Source: an uncultured Oscillospiraceae bacterium (GTDB taxonomy: Bacteria > Bacillota > Clostridia > Oscillospirales > Ruminococcaceae). Taken from it: a stretch of DNA of 12,988 bases. The translations under genes and the position numbers were made by a program. This document shows positions 6,622 to 12,951 of the stretch, one piece after another. The notes below the pieces were generated by a model, which did no database searches, was not told the origin of the DNA, and worked only from the letters and a program-made list of their open reading frames with translations. The stretch lies in assembly GCA_934481445.1 (NCBI GenBank), contig CAKSPC010000057.1, forward strand, positions 1 through 12,988, in the 5' to 3' direction. Positions within the stretch are counted from its first letter, which is position 1, and every line of letters starts with the position of its first letter.

Positions 6622-7314
6622 ATGAAAGGAATACTGTATTCGTCGCTGCTGTACAACCGCGGCAGGCTTATCAGCTGCGCGGTATACACGGTGATAGCGG
6701 CTGCCGCAGGGACTCTTGGAATCGTCCTTTCGGCGGGAAGTAGTGAATACGCAGTCATCGTGGCGGTAATGCTGCCGATGCTGTCCATCATTGCGGCGGC
6801 CCTGCCGCAGGAAGTCACCACCAAGGAATTCGAAAACAACCTGAAAATCCGCTTCGCGGATTATACTCTCGCCGCGGTGACAAAGGGCAGATTTGTTTCC
6901 GCGGAGCTTATAAAAAACCTCATCTATCTTGCGTTCGGGTTATTGCTGAGCAATTTTATGTACGGCGTGTTTTATCTTGTCGATCTGGCAAAAGGCGGCG
7001 CACTGCTGTGCGACGCGAGGATGTTTGCGGCGCTGGCGGCGATGGCTTTGTTGAGCAGCATAGTGCAGTGGGCTATAGTTCCGCTGACGATAAAATACAA
7101 AAGCTGCGAAAAGGCTTCGCTGATAATCGGCGTTATAATGGGCGCGGCGGTGGTTTATCCCGTTCATAAGATAGCCAACGATGAAATCAATATCGACATC
7201 AGCGTGCTGCTTTCGGGATGGTTTGTCATGCTGTTCCTGCTGGTGATCGCGGCGCTGTATGCGGTGCTTTATCTTATGATCTACAAAAAGGTGAAAAGGG
7301 GGAACATCTGTTGA
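6622..7314 (+). CDS. ABC-2 type transporter membrane protein, first subunit
   Basis: The product is 230 residues with about six hydrophobic segments: LISCAVYTVIAAAAG, YAVIVAVMLPMLSIIAAAL, LIYLAFGLLLSNFMYGVFYL, MFAALAAMALLSSIVQWAIV, ASLIIGVIMGAAVV and LLSGWFVMLFLLVIAALYAV. It ends in a basic tail (KKVKRGN). The ATG at 6622 is one base after the ATPase stop, with GAGG at 6610-6613. It should form the membrane pore with the next gene product under the ATPase. The pairing of an ATPase with two different short permeases behind a YtrA regulator is typical of exporters or envelope-stress transporters; individual homology is low-complexity hydrophobic and I assign the family mainly from context. Confidence 0.85.
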   Translation: MKGILYSSLLYNRGRLISCAVYTVIAAAAGTLGIVLSAGSSEYAVIVAVMLPMLSIIAAALPQEVTTKEFENNLKIRFADYTLAAVTKGRFVSAELIKNLIYLAFGLLLSNFMYGVFYLVDLAKGGALLCDARMFAALAAMALLSSIVQWAIVPLTIKYKSCEKASLIIGVIMGAAVVYPVHKIANDEINIDISVLLSGWFVMLFLLVIAALYAVLYLMIYKKVKRGNIC

Positions 7315-7976
7315 AAGGGCTTGTTCTGAAGGATATTTTTACGGTAAGGTTTCAGGTGGCGGCCGCGCTGATGATAATGCTGCTCCCGAACATAGTCGCG
7401 CTGTTTCTTGACAGCGGCAGCAATATGCCAAAGCAAATGTCCGACCTTATCATGCTGTTTATTCACGGGTCGCTGAATTTCATAAACATCTGCATATTCT
7501 CGTCCTTCGTGCTGAACACGCTGGAGGACGACGTGAACAGCGGCTGGCATGATATAGTGTCGACATTCCCCGTTTCCCGCAGGGTCATCACGGGGGCAAA
7601 ACTCGTTTCATCGGGGATGATAGTCGCGCTGCTTACGGTGGTATCGCTTGTTTTTAATGTTATCGCCTGTATAAAGAACGCGCTTCCCGCCGAACCAATG
7701 ATAGCCGTGCCTATTTGCATTGGAGTGATACAGATGGGCGTCCTCTGCCCTGTTTTTCCGCTGGCGCGGCGGTTCGGAACAAAGCGCGCGGGAGCGATTT
7801 ATCTCGCGCTGGAAATCATAATCACCATCGCGGCGGTAGTGCTGATGGCGGTTTTGCTCGACAGCGGAAATGCATCAGTGTTAATGCGGGTGGTGTTCTA
7901 TGCGGCGGCTCCCTTGGCGGCGGGGATTTCGGTGTGGCTGTCGTATCTTTTTGGTGGGAAAGTTGGAAACAGATAA
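7311..7976 (+). CDS. ABC-2 type transporter membrane protein, second subunit (TTG start)
   Basis: The product is 221 residues beginning MKGLVLKDIFTVRF if the TTG at 7311 is used. That codon overlaps the previous stop by four bases (TTGA) and follows the G-rich site AAAAGGGGG (7295-7303). MKGLxxKD is the usual opening of this permease family (ABC2_membrane_5-like). A longer frame from 7218 lies wholly inside the upstream gene and lacks a site. About six membrane segments are visible, with a conserved-looking loop, EDDVNSGWHDIVSTFPVSRR, after the second segment; the WxxxxSTFPVSRR pattern is characteristic of these proteins. Overlap implies coupled translation and a fixed ratio with the first subunit. 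It ends the operon; a probable terminator follows 7 bp later. Confidence 0.87.
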   Translation: MKGLVLKDIFTVRFQVAAALMIMLLPNIVALFLDSGSNMPKQMSDLIMLFIHGSLNFINICIFSSFVLNTLEDDVNSGWHDIVSTFPVSRRVITGAKLVSSGMIVALLTVVSLVFNVIACIKNALPAEPMIAVPICIGVIQMGVLCPVFPLARRFGTKRAGAIYLALEIIITIAAVVLMAVLLDSGNASVLMRVVFYAAAPLAAGISVWLSYLFGGKVGNR

Positions 7977-7983
7977 ATCTGCG

Positions 7984-8024
7984 GCGCGGAGTTTTCCGCG
8001 CTATTTCCATTTTTAAATGGAAAT
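7984..8024 (+). terminator. Probable terminator of the ABC operon (two adjacent hairpins)
   Basis: GCGCGGA (7984-7990) pairs with TCCGCGC (7995-8001) around GTTT, followed by TATTTCCATTTTT. A second stem, ATTTCCATTT (8003-8012) with AAATGGAAAT (8015-8024), begins at once and covers that T-rich tail. The first stem with its U-rich tail can act as an intrinsic terminator; the tail is interrupted, so efficiency is uncertain. Confidence 0.6.
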
Positions 8025-8047
8025 TACAAAACGCTCATCCGACTGAC

Positions 8048-8064
8048 TTCGACCATGTTCGACA
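8048..8064 (-). promoter_or_regulatory. Tandem 0A-box-like sites upstream of the Spo0A-family gene
   Basis: On the minus strand, TGTCGAA (8064-8058) matches the core Spo0A box exactly, and GGTCGAA (8054-8048) differs at one base. They have the same orientation and are exactly 10 bp apart, one helical turn, the kind of tandem arrangement known at Spo0A-controlled promoters. They lie about 110 bp upstream of the -35 box of the Spo0A-like gene at 8276. The assignment rests on motif, spacing and neighbour only. Confidence 0.45.
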
Positions 8065-8078
8065 TATTTTCACATGAA

Positions 8079-8120
8079 TAAAAATGCCGACTTTCGCGAT
8101 TGTTATCGCATTTGTCGGCA
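8079..8120 (-). terminator. Orphan hairpin with a T-tract on the minus strand
   Basis: TGCCGAC (8085-8091) pairs with GTCGGCA (8114-8120), and inside it GCGAT (8096-8100) pairs with ATCGC (8105-8109) around TGTT. Read on the minus strand the stem is followed by TTTTTATTC, giving a good intrinsic terminator; on the plus strand AAATTGG follows, which is poor. No minus-strand gene ends here, so it may be a relic, a backstop against antisense transcription, or a structured upstream element. Confidence 0.5.
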
Positions 8121-8175
8121 AATTGGCGCTATAAAGAGCTTAACGAAATCTTATCACATAATTTCCAAAAAAGCC

Positions 8176-8204
8176 TTGATTTTATTTACATTTTATGGTA
8201 TTAT
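8176..8204 (+). promoter_or_regulatory. Promoter of the Spo0A-like gene
   Basis: TTGATT (8176-8181) and TATTAT (8199-8204) are 17 bp apart, with an extended -10 TGG at 8196-8198. Predicted start is near 8211, leaving a leader of about 65 nt that contains a 6 bp hairpin, AAGGGC (8216-8221) with GCCCTT (8227-8232) around GGAAA. Confidence 0.6.
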
Positions 8205-8275
8205 ATAGTAAACCGAAGGGCGGAAAGCCCTTATTACGGGGAAAATAAACATATGCTTACGGAGGTAGAAGAAAA

Positions 8276-9055
8276 ATGACCAATCAGATCAAGGTACTTA
8301 TCGGAAACGACTCTGCGGACTGCGGAATGGCATGGGCAGGGGCTCTGAAAAACGCGGGAATGTACGCCATCACCCGCCGCTGCGACGGAAACTCGGTGCT
8401 TAACTCCATCAAGTCCGAGGCGCCAGACGTTGCCGTGCTTGAGGCGAAAATGCCGTTCTGCGACGCGGTGGAGGTCATCCGCCGCCTGCGCGTGGAGAAG
8501 AAATATGTCCCCAACGTTATAATCGTATCCAACGCGGCTGACCCGTCCCTCGAGCGCGAAGCTGTCGCCCTCGGCGCTTCCTATATGGTAAAGCCCGTCG
8601 ACCCCGCTTACCTCACCACAAAGATATCCGGCATCTGCGGCATAAACGAGGAAAAGCCCTCCGCCCCGGACGACACCGACCTCGAGTGCGCCGTGACCGA
8701 GATAATCCATCAGGTGGGAATACCCGCGCACATCAAGGGTTATCATTACCTCCGCACGGCGATAATGCTCTCCGTAAACAACGACGAGATGATAAACTGC
8801 ATTACGAAGCTCCTCTACCCCACCGTTGCGAAGCGCTATCAGACAACCTCCTCGAGGGTCGAGCGCGCGATACGCCACGCCATCGAAATAGCATGGGACC
8901 GCGGGGACATCGACGTGCTTACAAGGATATTCTCCTACACGGTGCACACCACCAAGGGCAAGCCCACGAACTCGGAATTCATCGCGCTTATCGCAGACCA
9001 CCTCAGGCTTAAATTCAAGCGCGCGAATGCCGCTCCCGTAGCCGCATACAGATAA
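8276..9055 (+). CDS. spo0A: Spo0A-family response regulator with a non-canonical receiver domain
   Basis: The product is 259 residues. The C-terminal effector domain (about 135-247) is unmistakably Spo0A: GIPAHIKGYHYLRTAI, TKLLYPTVAKRY, SRVERAIRHAIEIAW (the recognition region) and KGKPTNSEFIALIADHLRL. The N-terminal receiver (about 5-120) keeps the fold and the switch Lys106 (VKPVD) and Ser85. However, the phosphoacceptor Asp is replaced by Glu56 (DVAVLEAKMP against the usual VLDxxMP), and the first acidic-pocket Asp is Asn11 (GND for DD). Spo0A normally becomes active on Asp phosphorylation by a phosphorelay; here that is probably impossible at position 56, and Glu could mimic the phosphorylated state. 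The symbol is by family, since a canonical second copy elsewhere cannot be excluded. ATG 8276 follows GGAGG (8261-8265) by 10 nt. The gene has its own promoter and terminator, with possible 0A boxes upstream. Confidence 0.93.
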   Translation: MTNQIKVLIGNDSADCGMAWAGALKNAGMYAITRRCDGNSVLNSIKSEAPDVAVLEAKMPFCDAVEVIRRLRVEKKYVPNVIIVSNAADPSLEREAVALGASYMVKPVDPAYLTTKISGICGINEEKPSAPDDTDLECAVTEIIHQVGIPAHIKGYHYLRTAIMLSVNNDEMINCITKLLYPTVAKRYQTTSSRVERAIRHAIEIAWDRGDIDVLTRIFSYTVHTTKGKPTNSEFIALIADHLRLKFKRANAAPVAAYR

Positions 9056-9060
9056 TGTTT

Positions 9061-9093
9061 TCCCGCCGCTCGCAACGGCGGGATATCTGTTTT
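9061..9093 (+). terminator. Terminator after the Spo0A-like gene
   Basis: TCCCGCCG (9061-9068) pairs with CGGCGGGA (9076-9083) around a 7 nt loop, followed by TATCTGTTTT. The stem is strong and lies 5 bp after the stop; the T-tract is short and interrupted. Confidence 0.7.
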
Positions 9094-9194
9094 ATACACA
9101 TTTCGTTCCTGTATCTCTCGGTTATTTGTCACAAAAAAGAGGTCTTTTTCTCACAGAAACTTCACACGGCAGAGGTAAAATCTGATCAACAAAG

Positions 9195-9209
9195 GCGGTA
9201 AGGCACCGC
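9195..9209 (+). other. Small leader hairpin before the beta-helix lipoprotein gene
   Basis: GCGGT (9195-9199) pairs with ACCGC (9205-9209) around AAGGC, 15 nt ahead of the ribosome site GAGGT (9224-9228). TAAAAT at 9176-9181 could be a -10 box, but no acceptable -35 lies 16 to 18 bp upstream, so the promoter of this gene is not resolved. I looked for c-di-GMP riboswitch core motifs because of the nearby cyclase and found none. Confidence 0.3.
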
Positions 9210-9235
9210 AGACAATATGAAACGAGGTAAGAGCT

Positions 9236-10933
9236 ATGAAAACACGAGATATGATAGCACTCATATGCGCGATGGCGGTTTTATCCGCTCCGCTTACAGG
9301 ATGCTCCTCGAGCAGCACTTCTTCGGAAAGCTCCGTTACATCATCCGAGAGCGCCGATAATTCCTCCGCACAGGACGAAAGCAGCGACGCCGAAACCACC
9401 ACCGTCACCGCTAAAATAACCTCTGTTGAAAACGGAACAGTCACCGCGGAAGTCGGCGAGATAACCTCCTTCGCACCCGATATGCCCGGCGGTTCTTCCG
9501 ACAGCATGGGCACTCCTCCCGAGAAGCCTGACGGCAACGGCGGCGGAATGGGCGGAAGCACCTTTACATCCGGCGGCGAAACGATAACCTTTACCGTTAC
9601 CGACAGCACCAAGGTCACGCTGGAATTTCTTCAGGGCAGCGGCGAGGGCACACTTGACGACATCGCGGAGGGCGCAGTGGTAGACGTTGAACTCGACAGC
9701 GACAACAACGCAGTCGCAGTGACCGTGCGCAACCTCAACGCAGGCGGCGGATTCGGCGGAAGCAGCGAGGTTTCCAACGGCACAGCGGCAGAAACCATCA
9801 GCACGGACGCCGACATAAACGGCGGCACATACTCCGGCAGCGGCGACGACGAAAACGCCCTCAGAATAGACGGTGCGACAGTAACGCTGGACGGAATTAC
9901 CGTCGATAAGACAGGCGGCGAGTCCTCCAACACAGAAAACGGCGACTTCTACGGCGCAAATGCGGGTCTGCTGGCGGTAAACGGCGCTTTGGTCAATATA
10001 ACCGGCGCGACGATATCCACCGACGCCGTTAACGGCAACGGCGTGTTCAGCTACGGCGACGGCACGACCGTCAACATCTCCGACTCCGTCATCAGGACGC
10101 AGCAGCGCAACTCCGGCGGAATACAGACCACCGGCGGCGGTACTACCAACGCCACAAACCTCGATGTTGAAACACAGGGCAACTCCTCCGCCGCAATACG
10201 CACCGACAGGGGCGGCGGAACTGTCAACGTAAACGGCGGCACCTACACCACTAACGGCACGGGCAGCCCCGCAGTATACTGCACCGCTGACATCACTGTA
10301 AAGAACGCAGAGCTCACCGCGAACAGCAGCGAAGGCGTTGTGGTAGAGGGCAAGAACTCGGTCGCACTCGAAAACTGCACCGTCGTTTCCAACATGAACA
10401 ACACCTACGGCGGCGACTCTGACGAGAATATCCACGCGATAATGATATACCAGAGTATGTCCGGCGACGCTGATGTCGGCGAGGCGTATTTCTCCGCTGA
10501 CGGCGGCAGCATAACCGCGCTTTCTGGCGATATGTTCTACATCACGAACACAGACTGCACCATCTCCCTGCGCAGCGTTAAATTCACCCTCGCAAACGAC
10601 ACATTCCTGAGGGTAGAGGGCAACACCTCCTCCCGCGGCTGGGGCACGCAGGGCGCAAACGGCGGCGACGTTATCCTTGCCGCAGAGGACCAGGAGATAA
10701 ACGGAAACATCCTTGTGGACAGTATTTCCTCCCTTGATATGACCCTCAAAGGCTCAGCATTCACGGGCGCCGTTAACCCCGACGGAGAGGGCGGCACAGT
10801 CAGGGTAACGATGGACAGCGCTTCTACATGGACGCTCACCTCAGACAGCTACATCACCGAATTTAACGGCGATGTTTCCCAGATAACCGCCAACGGATAC
10901 CACCTGTATGTAAACGGCGAAGCGGTGGTATAA
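9236..10933 (+). CDS. Surface lipoprotein with a predicted right-handed beta-helix
   Basis: The product is 565 residues. The signal peptide (1-22) ends in LTGC, so Cys23 is the predicted lipid anchor. A Ser/Glu-rich tether (about 24-52) follows. Residues about 53-170 form a small beta-rich domain (VTAKITSVENGTVTAEVGEI, then ITFTVTDSTKVTL and DDIAEGAVVDVELD, DUF5666/OB-like in pattern) interrupted by a Gly/Pro/Met-rich loop (MPGGSSDSMGTPPEKPDG). From about 180 to 550 come short repeats of 20 to 30 residues rich in Asn, Gly, Thr and Val (for example VTLDGITVDKTGG, VNISDSVIRT, VNVNGGTYTTNG, ITVKNAELTANS), the pattern of a parallel beta-helix. Conserved-looking blocks IYQSMSGDADVGEAYF (about 404-420) and GNTSSRGWGTQGANGG (about 461-476) recall a clostridial beta-helix family of unknown role. 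It probably acts in adhesion or polysaccharide contact; no catalytic motif is evident. ATG 9236 follows GAGGT by 7 nt. Confidence 0.88.
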   Translation: MKTRDMIALICAMAVLSAPLTGCSSSSTSSESSVTSSESADNSSAQDESSDAETTTVTAKITSVENGTVTAEVGEITSFAPDMPGGSSDSMGTPPEKPDGNGGGMGGSTFTSGGETITFTVTDSTKVTLEFLQGSGEGTLDDIAEGAVVDVELDSDNNAVAVTVRNLNAGGGFGGSSEVSNGTAAETISTDADINGGTYSGSGDDENALRIDGATVTLDGITVDKTGGESSNTENGDFYGANAGLLAVNGALVNITGATISTDAVNGNGVFSYGDGTTVNISDSVIRTQQRNSGGIQTTGGGTTNATNLDVETQGNSSAAIRTDRGGGTVNVNGGTYTTNGTGSPAVYCTADITVKNAELTANSSEGVVVEGKNSVALENCTVVSNMNNTYGGDSDENIHAIMIYQSMSGDADVGEAYFSADGGSITALSGDMFYITNTDCTISLRSVKFTLANDTFLRVEGNTSSRGWGTQGANGGDVILAAEDQEINGNILVDSISSLDMTLKGSAFTGAVNPDGEGGTVRVTMDSASTWTLTSDSYITEFNGDVSQITANGYHLYVNGEAVV

Positions 10934-10966
10934 AGATAATCCGAATTATTTCACAAGTTGATCCCC

Positions 10967-10999
10967 GCCCGCGCTCCGAAAAGAACGCGGGCATTTTTT
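10967..10999 (+). terminator. Intrinsic terminator of the beta-helix lipoprotein gene
   Basis: GCCCGCG (10967-10973) pairs with CGCGGGC (10986-10992) around a 12 nt loop, followed by ATTTTTT. The GC-rich stem and uninterrupted T-run make this the best terminator in the window. Its T-run merges into the palindrome and promoter of the next gene. Confidence 0.9.
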
Positions 11000-11017
11000 G
11001 TCAACTTATGTTGACAA
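10998..11017. promoter_or_regulatory. 20 bp palindrome overlapping the -35 box (candidate operator)
   Basis: TTGTCAAC (10998-11005) and GTTGACAA (11010-11017) are exact reverse complements separated by TTAT. The right arm contains the -35 hexamer TTGACA of the cyclase promoter. A dimeric regulator bound here would compete with sigma factor. The regulator is unknown; the sequence does not match the 0A box. Confidence 0.5.
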
Positions 11018-11039
11018 TGCCATGCGGAAGTGATATAAT
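11011..11039 (+). promoter_or_regulatory. Consensus promoter of the diguanylate cyclase gene
   Basis: TTGACA (11011-11016) and TATAAT (11034-11039) are both perfect, 17 bp apart, with an extended -10 TGA at 11031-11033. Predicted start is near 11046, about 46 nt before the ATG. Such a strong promoter for a signalling enzyme suggests that a repressor, possibly at the overlapping palindrome, sets the actual level. Confidence 0.88.
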
Positions 11040-11091
11040 TATTGTGTTATTCGGTTGCATATTTTTTTATTGACAGAAAAGGGGACGCTTT

Positions 11092-12903
11092 ATGAATTGC
11101 GGTATCAATGATCTTGAAAAACCATCCGCACTGCAGGATGTTCTCGTCAAGAGCGCTAACACGCTTTATACAGGCAGCTCCGTAGATGAATCCATAAACA
11201 GACTGCTTGAGCTTGTCGCCGAATTCTACAACGCTGACAGAAGCTACATCTTCGAATTCGAAGACGACGGCGTGATTATGCACAACACCTACGAATGGTG
11301 CAAAGAGGGCGTCGAGCCCGAGATAGAAATGCTCTCCACCGTGGAGATATCCATTATAGACAGATGGATGGACTTCTTCAACAAAAAGGGCGAATTCTAC
11401 ATAAACTCCGTCAACAACGACCTTGCGCGGGATTCCGAGGAATACAAGATACTTGAGGTTCAGGGCATAAGCAGTCTTATGGCGGCGCCGCTTCGCAGCG
11501 GCAACAGAACCATCGGCTTCATGGGTGTGGATAACCCCAGCGCCCACACCGATACGCTGATACCTATCCAGTTTGCGGCGGCGTTCATCGTAAACGATTT
11601 TCAGAAGCGCGAGACCCCCGAGCAGCGCATTCTCCGCGCCATCGGAAACTCATTCGTTTCCATGCACACCATCGACCTTGTAAGGAACACGCAGAAAGAA
11701 ATACGCTACAACAAGGATGTTGCAGACCACGTCATCTCCCCCGAAAACGCGGATATGCAGATGCGCTCTGCGATAACGCAGCTTACCGACAAGGAGCATC
11801 TTGAAGCCACTCTGGAATTCACCGACATTATGACTGCAAGCGAGCGCATGGCGGACGCGAACGTTATCAGCCACGATTTTCTCGCGCGGGACGGACACTG
11901 GTGCAGAGGAAGCTTTTTCGCCATGACCCGCGGCGAAAACGGCGCCGTCACCAAGACAGTTTTCACCATACAATACATCGACAAGGACAAGCAGCGCGAA
12001 CTTCACTACATGACAGCACTCAAAACCGCCCTTGAAAATCAGAACGAGATCTACGCAGAAATGCTGCATATGCAGAGCTGCGGCATCATTGCCGTCCGCA
12101 CGGACAACGGCGGGATAATCACCATGAACGACGCGGCGACAAAGCTTTTCGGCACGCCCTCTGCGGGGACGGTGCTGAAAGACATCCTTTCGGGCATAGT
12201 TTCCGAGAAGAAGGACGAGATCATCGCGGGGGTTTCCTCCATGCGGGGAGATCACGAAAGCTATTCGTTCGATTTTGCCGCTGAAAGCGTCTGTGGAAAA
12301 ATGTACTACGTCATGGCGGTGGCGAGAAATGTCGTGCTTGCCGGCGGCGGAAGGATAACTATCATCACCCTGTCCGACATAACGGAGAAAAAGAAGCTGG
12401 AAAACAGCCTGCTTATTCTTTCCGAAACCGACGGACTTACGGGAATATACAACCGCCGCAGCGGAGAACAGCGCGCTGAGGCGCTTCTCAGCGAGGGCAG
12501 GAGCGGTATGTTCTGCCTGCTGGATGTGGACAAGTTCAAATCCATCAACGACAACTTCGGCCACACCGTGGGCGACAAGGCACTCATCGCCATTGCGGAC
12601 TGCCTGCGCAGAAATTTCCGCGTAGATGATGTTGTAATGCGCCTTGGCGGGGATGAATTTGCGGTGTATGCCGCGGGCGTAAACGGCGAGGAATTCGGCG
12701 CGGAAATGATAAAGCGGTTCCTGCGCTCGGTGGAGGAAATAAACATCCCCGAGATGAACGGTCAGCACATCAGCGTCAGCCTTGGCGCGGTGCTGTGCCA
12801 TAACGATTGCTGTAAATTCGATGAGATATACCCGCTTGCCGACGCAGCAATGTACATCTGCAAAAACAAGCCCGGAAACCAGTTCGCATTCTATCATGGA
12901 TAA
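11092..12903 (+). CDS. GAF-PAS-GGDEF diguanylate cyclase
   Basis: The product is 603 residues with no membrane segment, so it is probably cytoplasmic. Residues about 15-175 resemble a GAF domain (ESINRLLELVAEFYNADRSY, then SSLMAAPLRSGNRTIGFMGV). About 185-305 is a PAS-like region, and about 320-435 a second PAS (MQSCGIIAVRTDNGGIITMN, ending ITLSDITEKKKLEN). The C-terminal GGDEF domain (about 444-601) has the TDGLTGIYNRR opening (446-456), metal ligand Asp478 in LLDVDKF, Asn486 and Asp487, an intact GGDEF at 519-523, and an inhibitory RxxD site (R510-D513, RVDD) exactly five residues before it. It should make cyclic di-GMP from two GTP and be subject to product inhibition. Its sensory input is unknown. 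ATG 11092 follows AAGGGG (11079-11084) by 7 nt. No EAL domain or c-di-GMP effector lies in the window. Confidence 0.95.
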   Translation: MNCGINDLEKPSALQDVLVKSANTLYTGSSVDESINRLLELVAEFYNADRSYIFEFEDDGVIMHNTYEWCKEGVEPEIEMLSTVEISIIDRWMDFFNKKGEFYINSVNNDLARDSEEYKILEVQGISSLMAAPLRSGNRTIGFMGVDNPSAHTDTLIPIQFAAAFIVNDFQKRETPEQRILRAIGNSFVSMHTIDLVRNTQKEIRYNKDVADHVISPENADMQMRSAITQLTDKEHLEATLEFTDIMTASERMADANVISHDFLARDGHWCRGSFFAMTRGENGAVTKTVFTIQYIDKDKQRELHYMTALKTALENQNEIYAEMLHMQSCGIIAVRTDNGGIITMNDAATKLFGTPSAGTVLKDILSGIVSEKKDEIIAGVSSMRGDHESYSFDFAAESVCGKMYYVMAVARNVVLAGGGRITIITLSDITEKKKLENSLLILSETDGLTGIYNRRSGEQRAEALLSEGRSGMFCLLDVDKFKSINDNFGHTVGDKALIAIADCLRRNFRVDDVVMRLGGDEFAVYAAGVNGEEFGAEMIKRFLRSVEEINIPEMNGQHISVSLGAVLCHNDCCKFDEIYPLADAAMYICKNKPGNQFAFYHG

Positions 12904-12909
12904 AAAATC

Positions 12910-12937
12910 AGCCGATGTGCTTCAAAACACATCGGCT
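12910..12937. terminator. Hairpin after the diguanylate cyclase, better as a minus-strand terminator
   Basis: AGCCGATGTG (12910-12919) pairs with CACATCGGCT (12928-12937) around an 8 nt loop, a 10 bp perfect stem. On the plus strand CAGCTTGTCG follows, with no T-run. On the minus strand the stem is followed by GATTTTTT, ending just before the cyclase stop. It would efficiently terminate a convergent gene from beyond 12988, and perhaps only weakly the cyclase. Confidence 0.7.
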
Positions 12938-12941
12938 CAGC

Positions 12942-12949
12942 TTGTCGAA
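12942..12949 (+). promoter_or_regulatory. Perfect 0A-box octamer TTGTCGAA, of doubtful function
   Basis: TTGTCGAA is identical to the Spo0A box consensus. It lies downstream of the cyclase gene, inside AGCTTGTCGAAAAA, which is shared (one base different) with 3112-3125. It is therefore probably part of a dispersed repeat rather than a promoter element, unless a divergent or distal gene starts beyond the window. Confidence 0.25.
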
Positions 12950-12951
12950 AA

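Noticed and set aside
8234..9001. Minus-strand open frame (255 codons) opposite the Spo0A-like gene
   Set aside because: The plus strand encodes conserved Spo0A motifs throughout; the antisense frame has no start site or family resemblance.
9121..9235. Cyclic di-GMP riboswitch before the beta-helix lipoprotein
   Set aside because: Only a 5 bp hairpin is visible; the conserved core strings of the known c-di-GMP riboswitch classes are not recognisable.
9341..10435. Long open frame (364 codons) on the minus strand opposite the beta-helix lipoprotein
   Set aside because: Its Val/Ala/Gly/Cys-rich composition is what antisense of Asn/Thr/Gly-rich codons gives; there is no start site, and a lipoprotein signal is clear on the plus strand.
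11650..12897. Long open frame (415 codons) on the minus strand opposite the cyclase
   Set aside because: It is the antisense shadow of a GC-biased coding sequence, has no ribosome site, and the plus strand encodes an unmistakable GGDEF protein.
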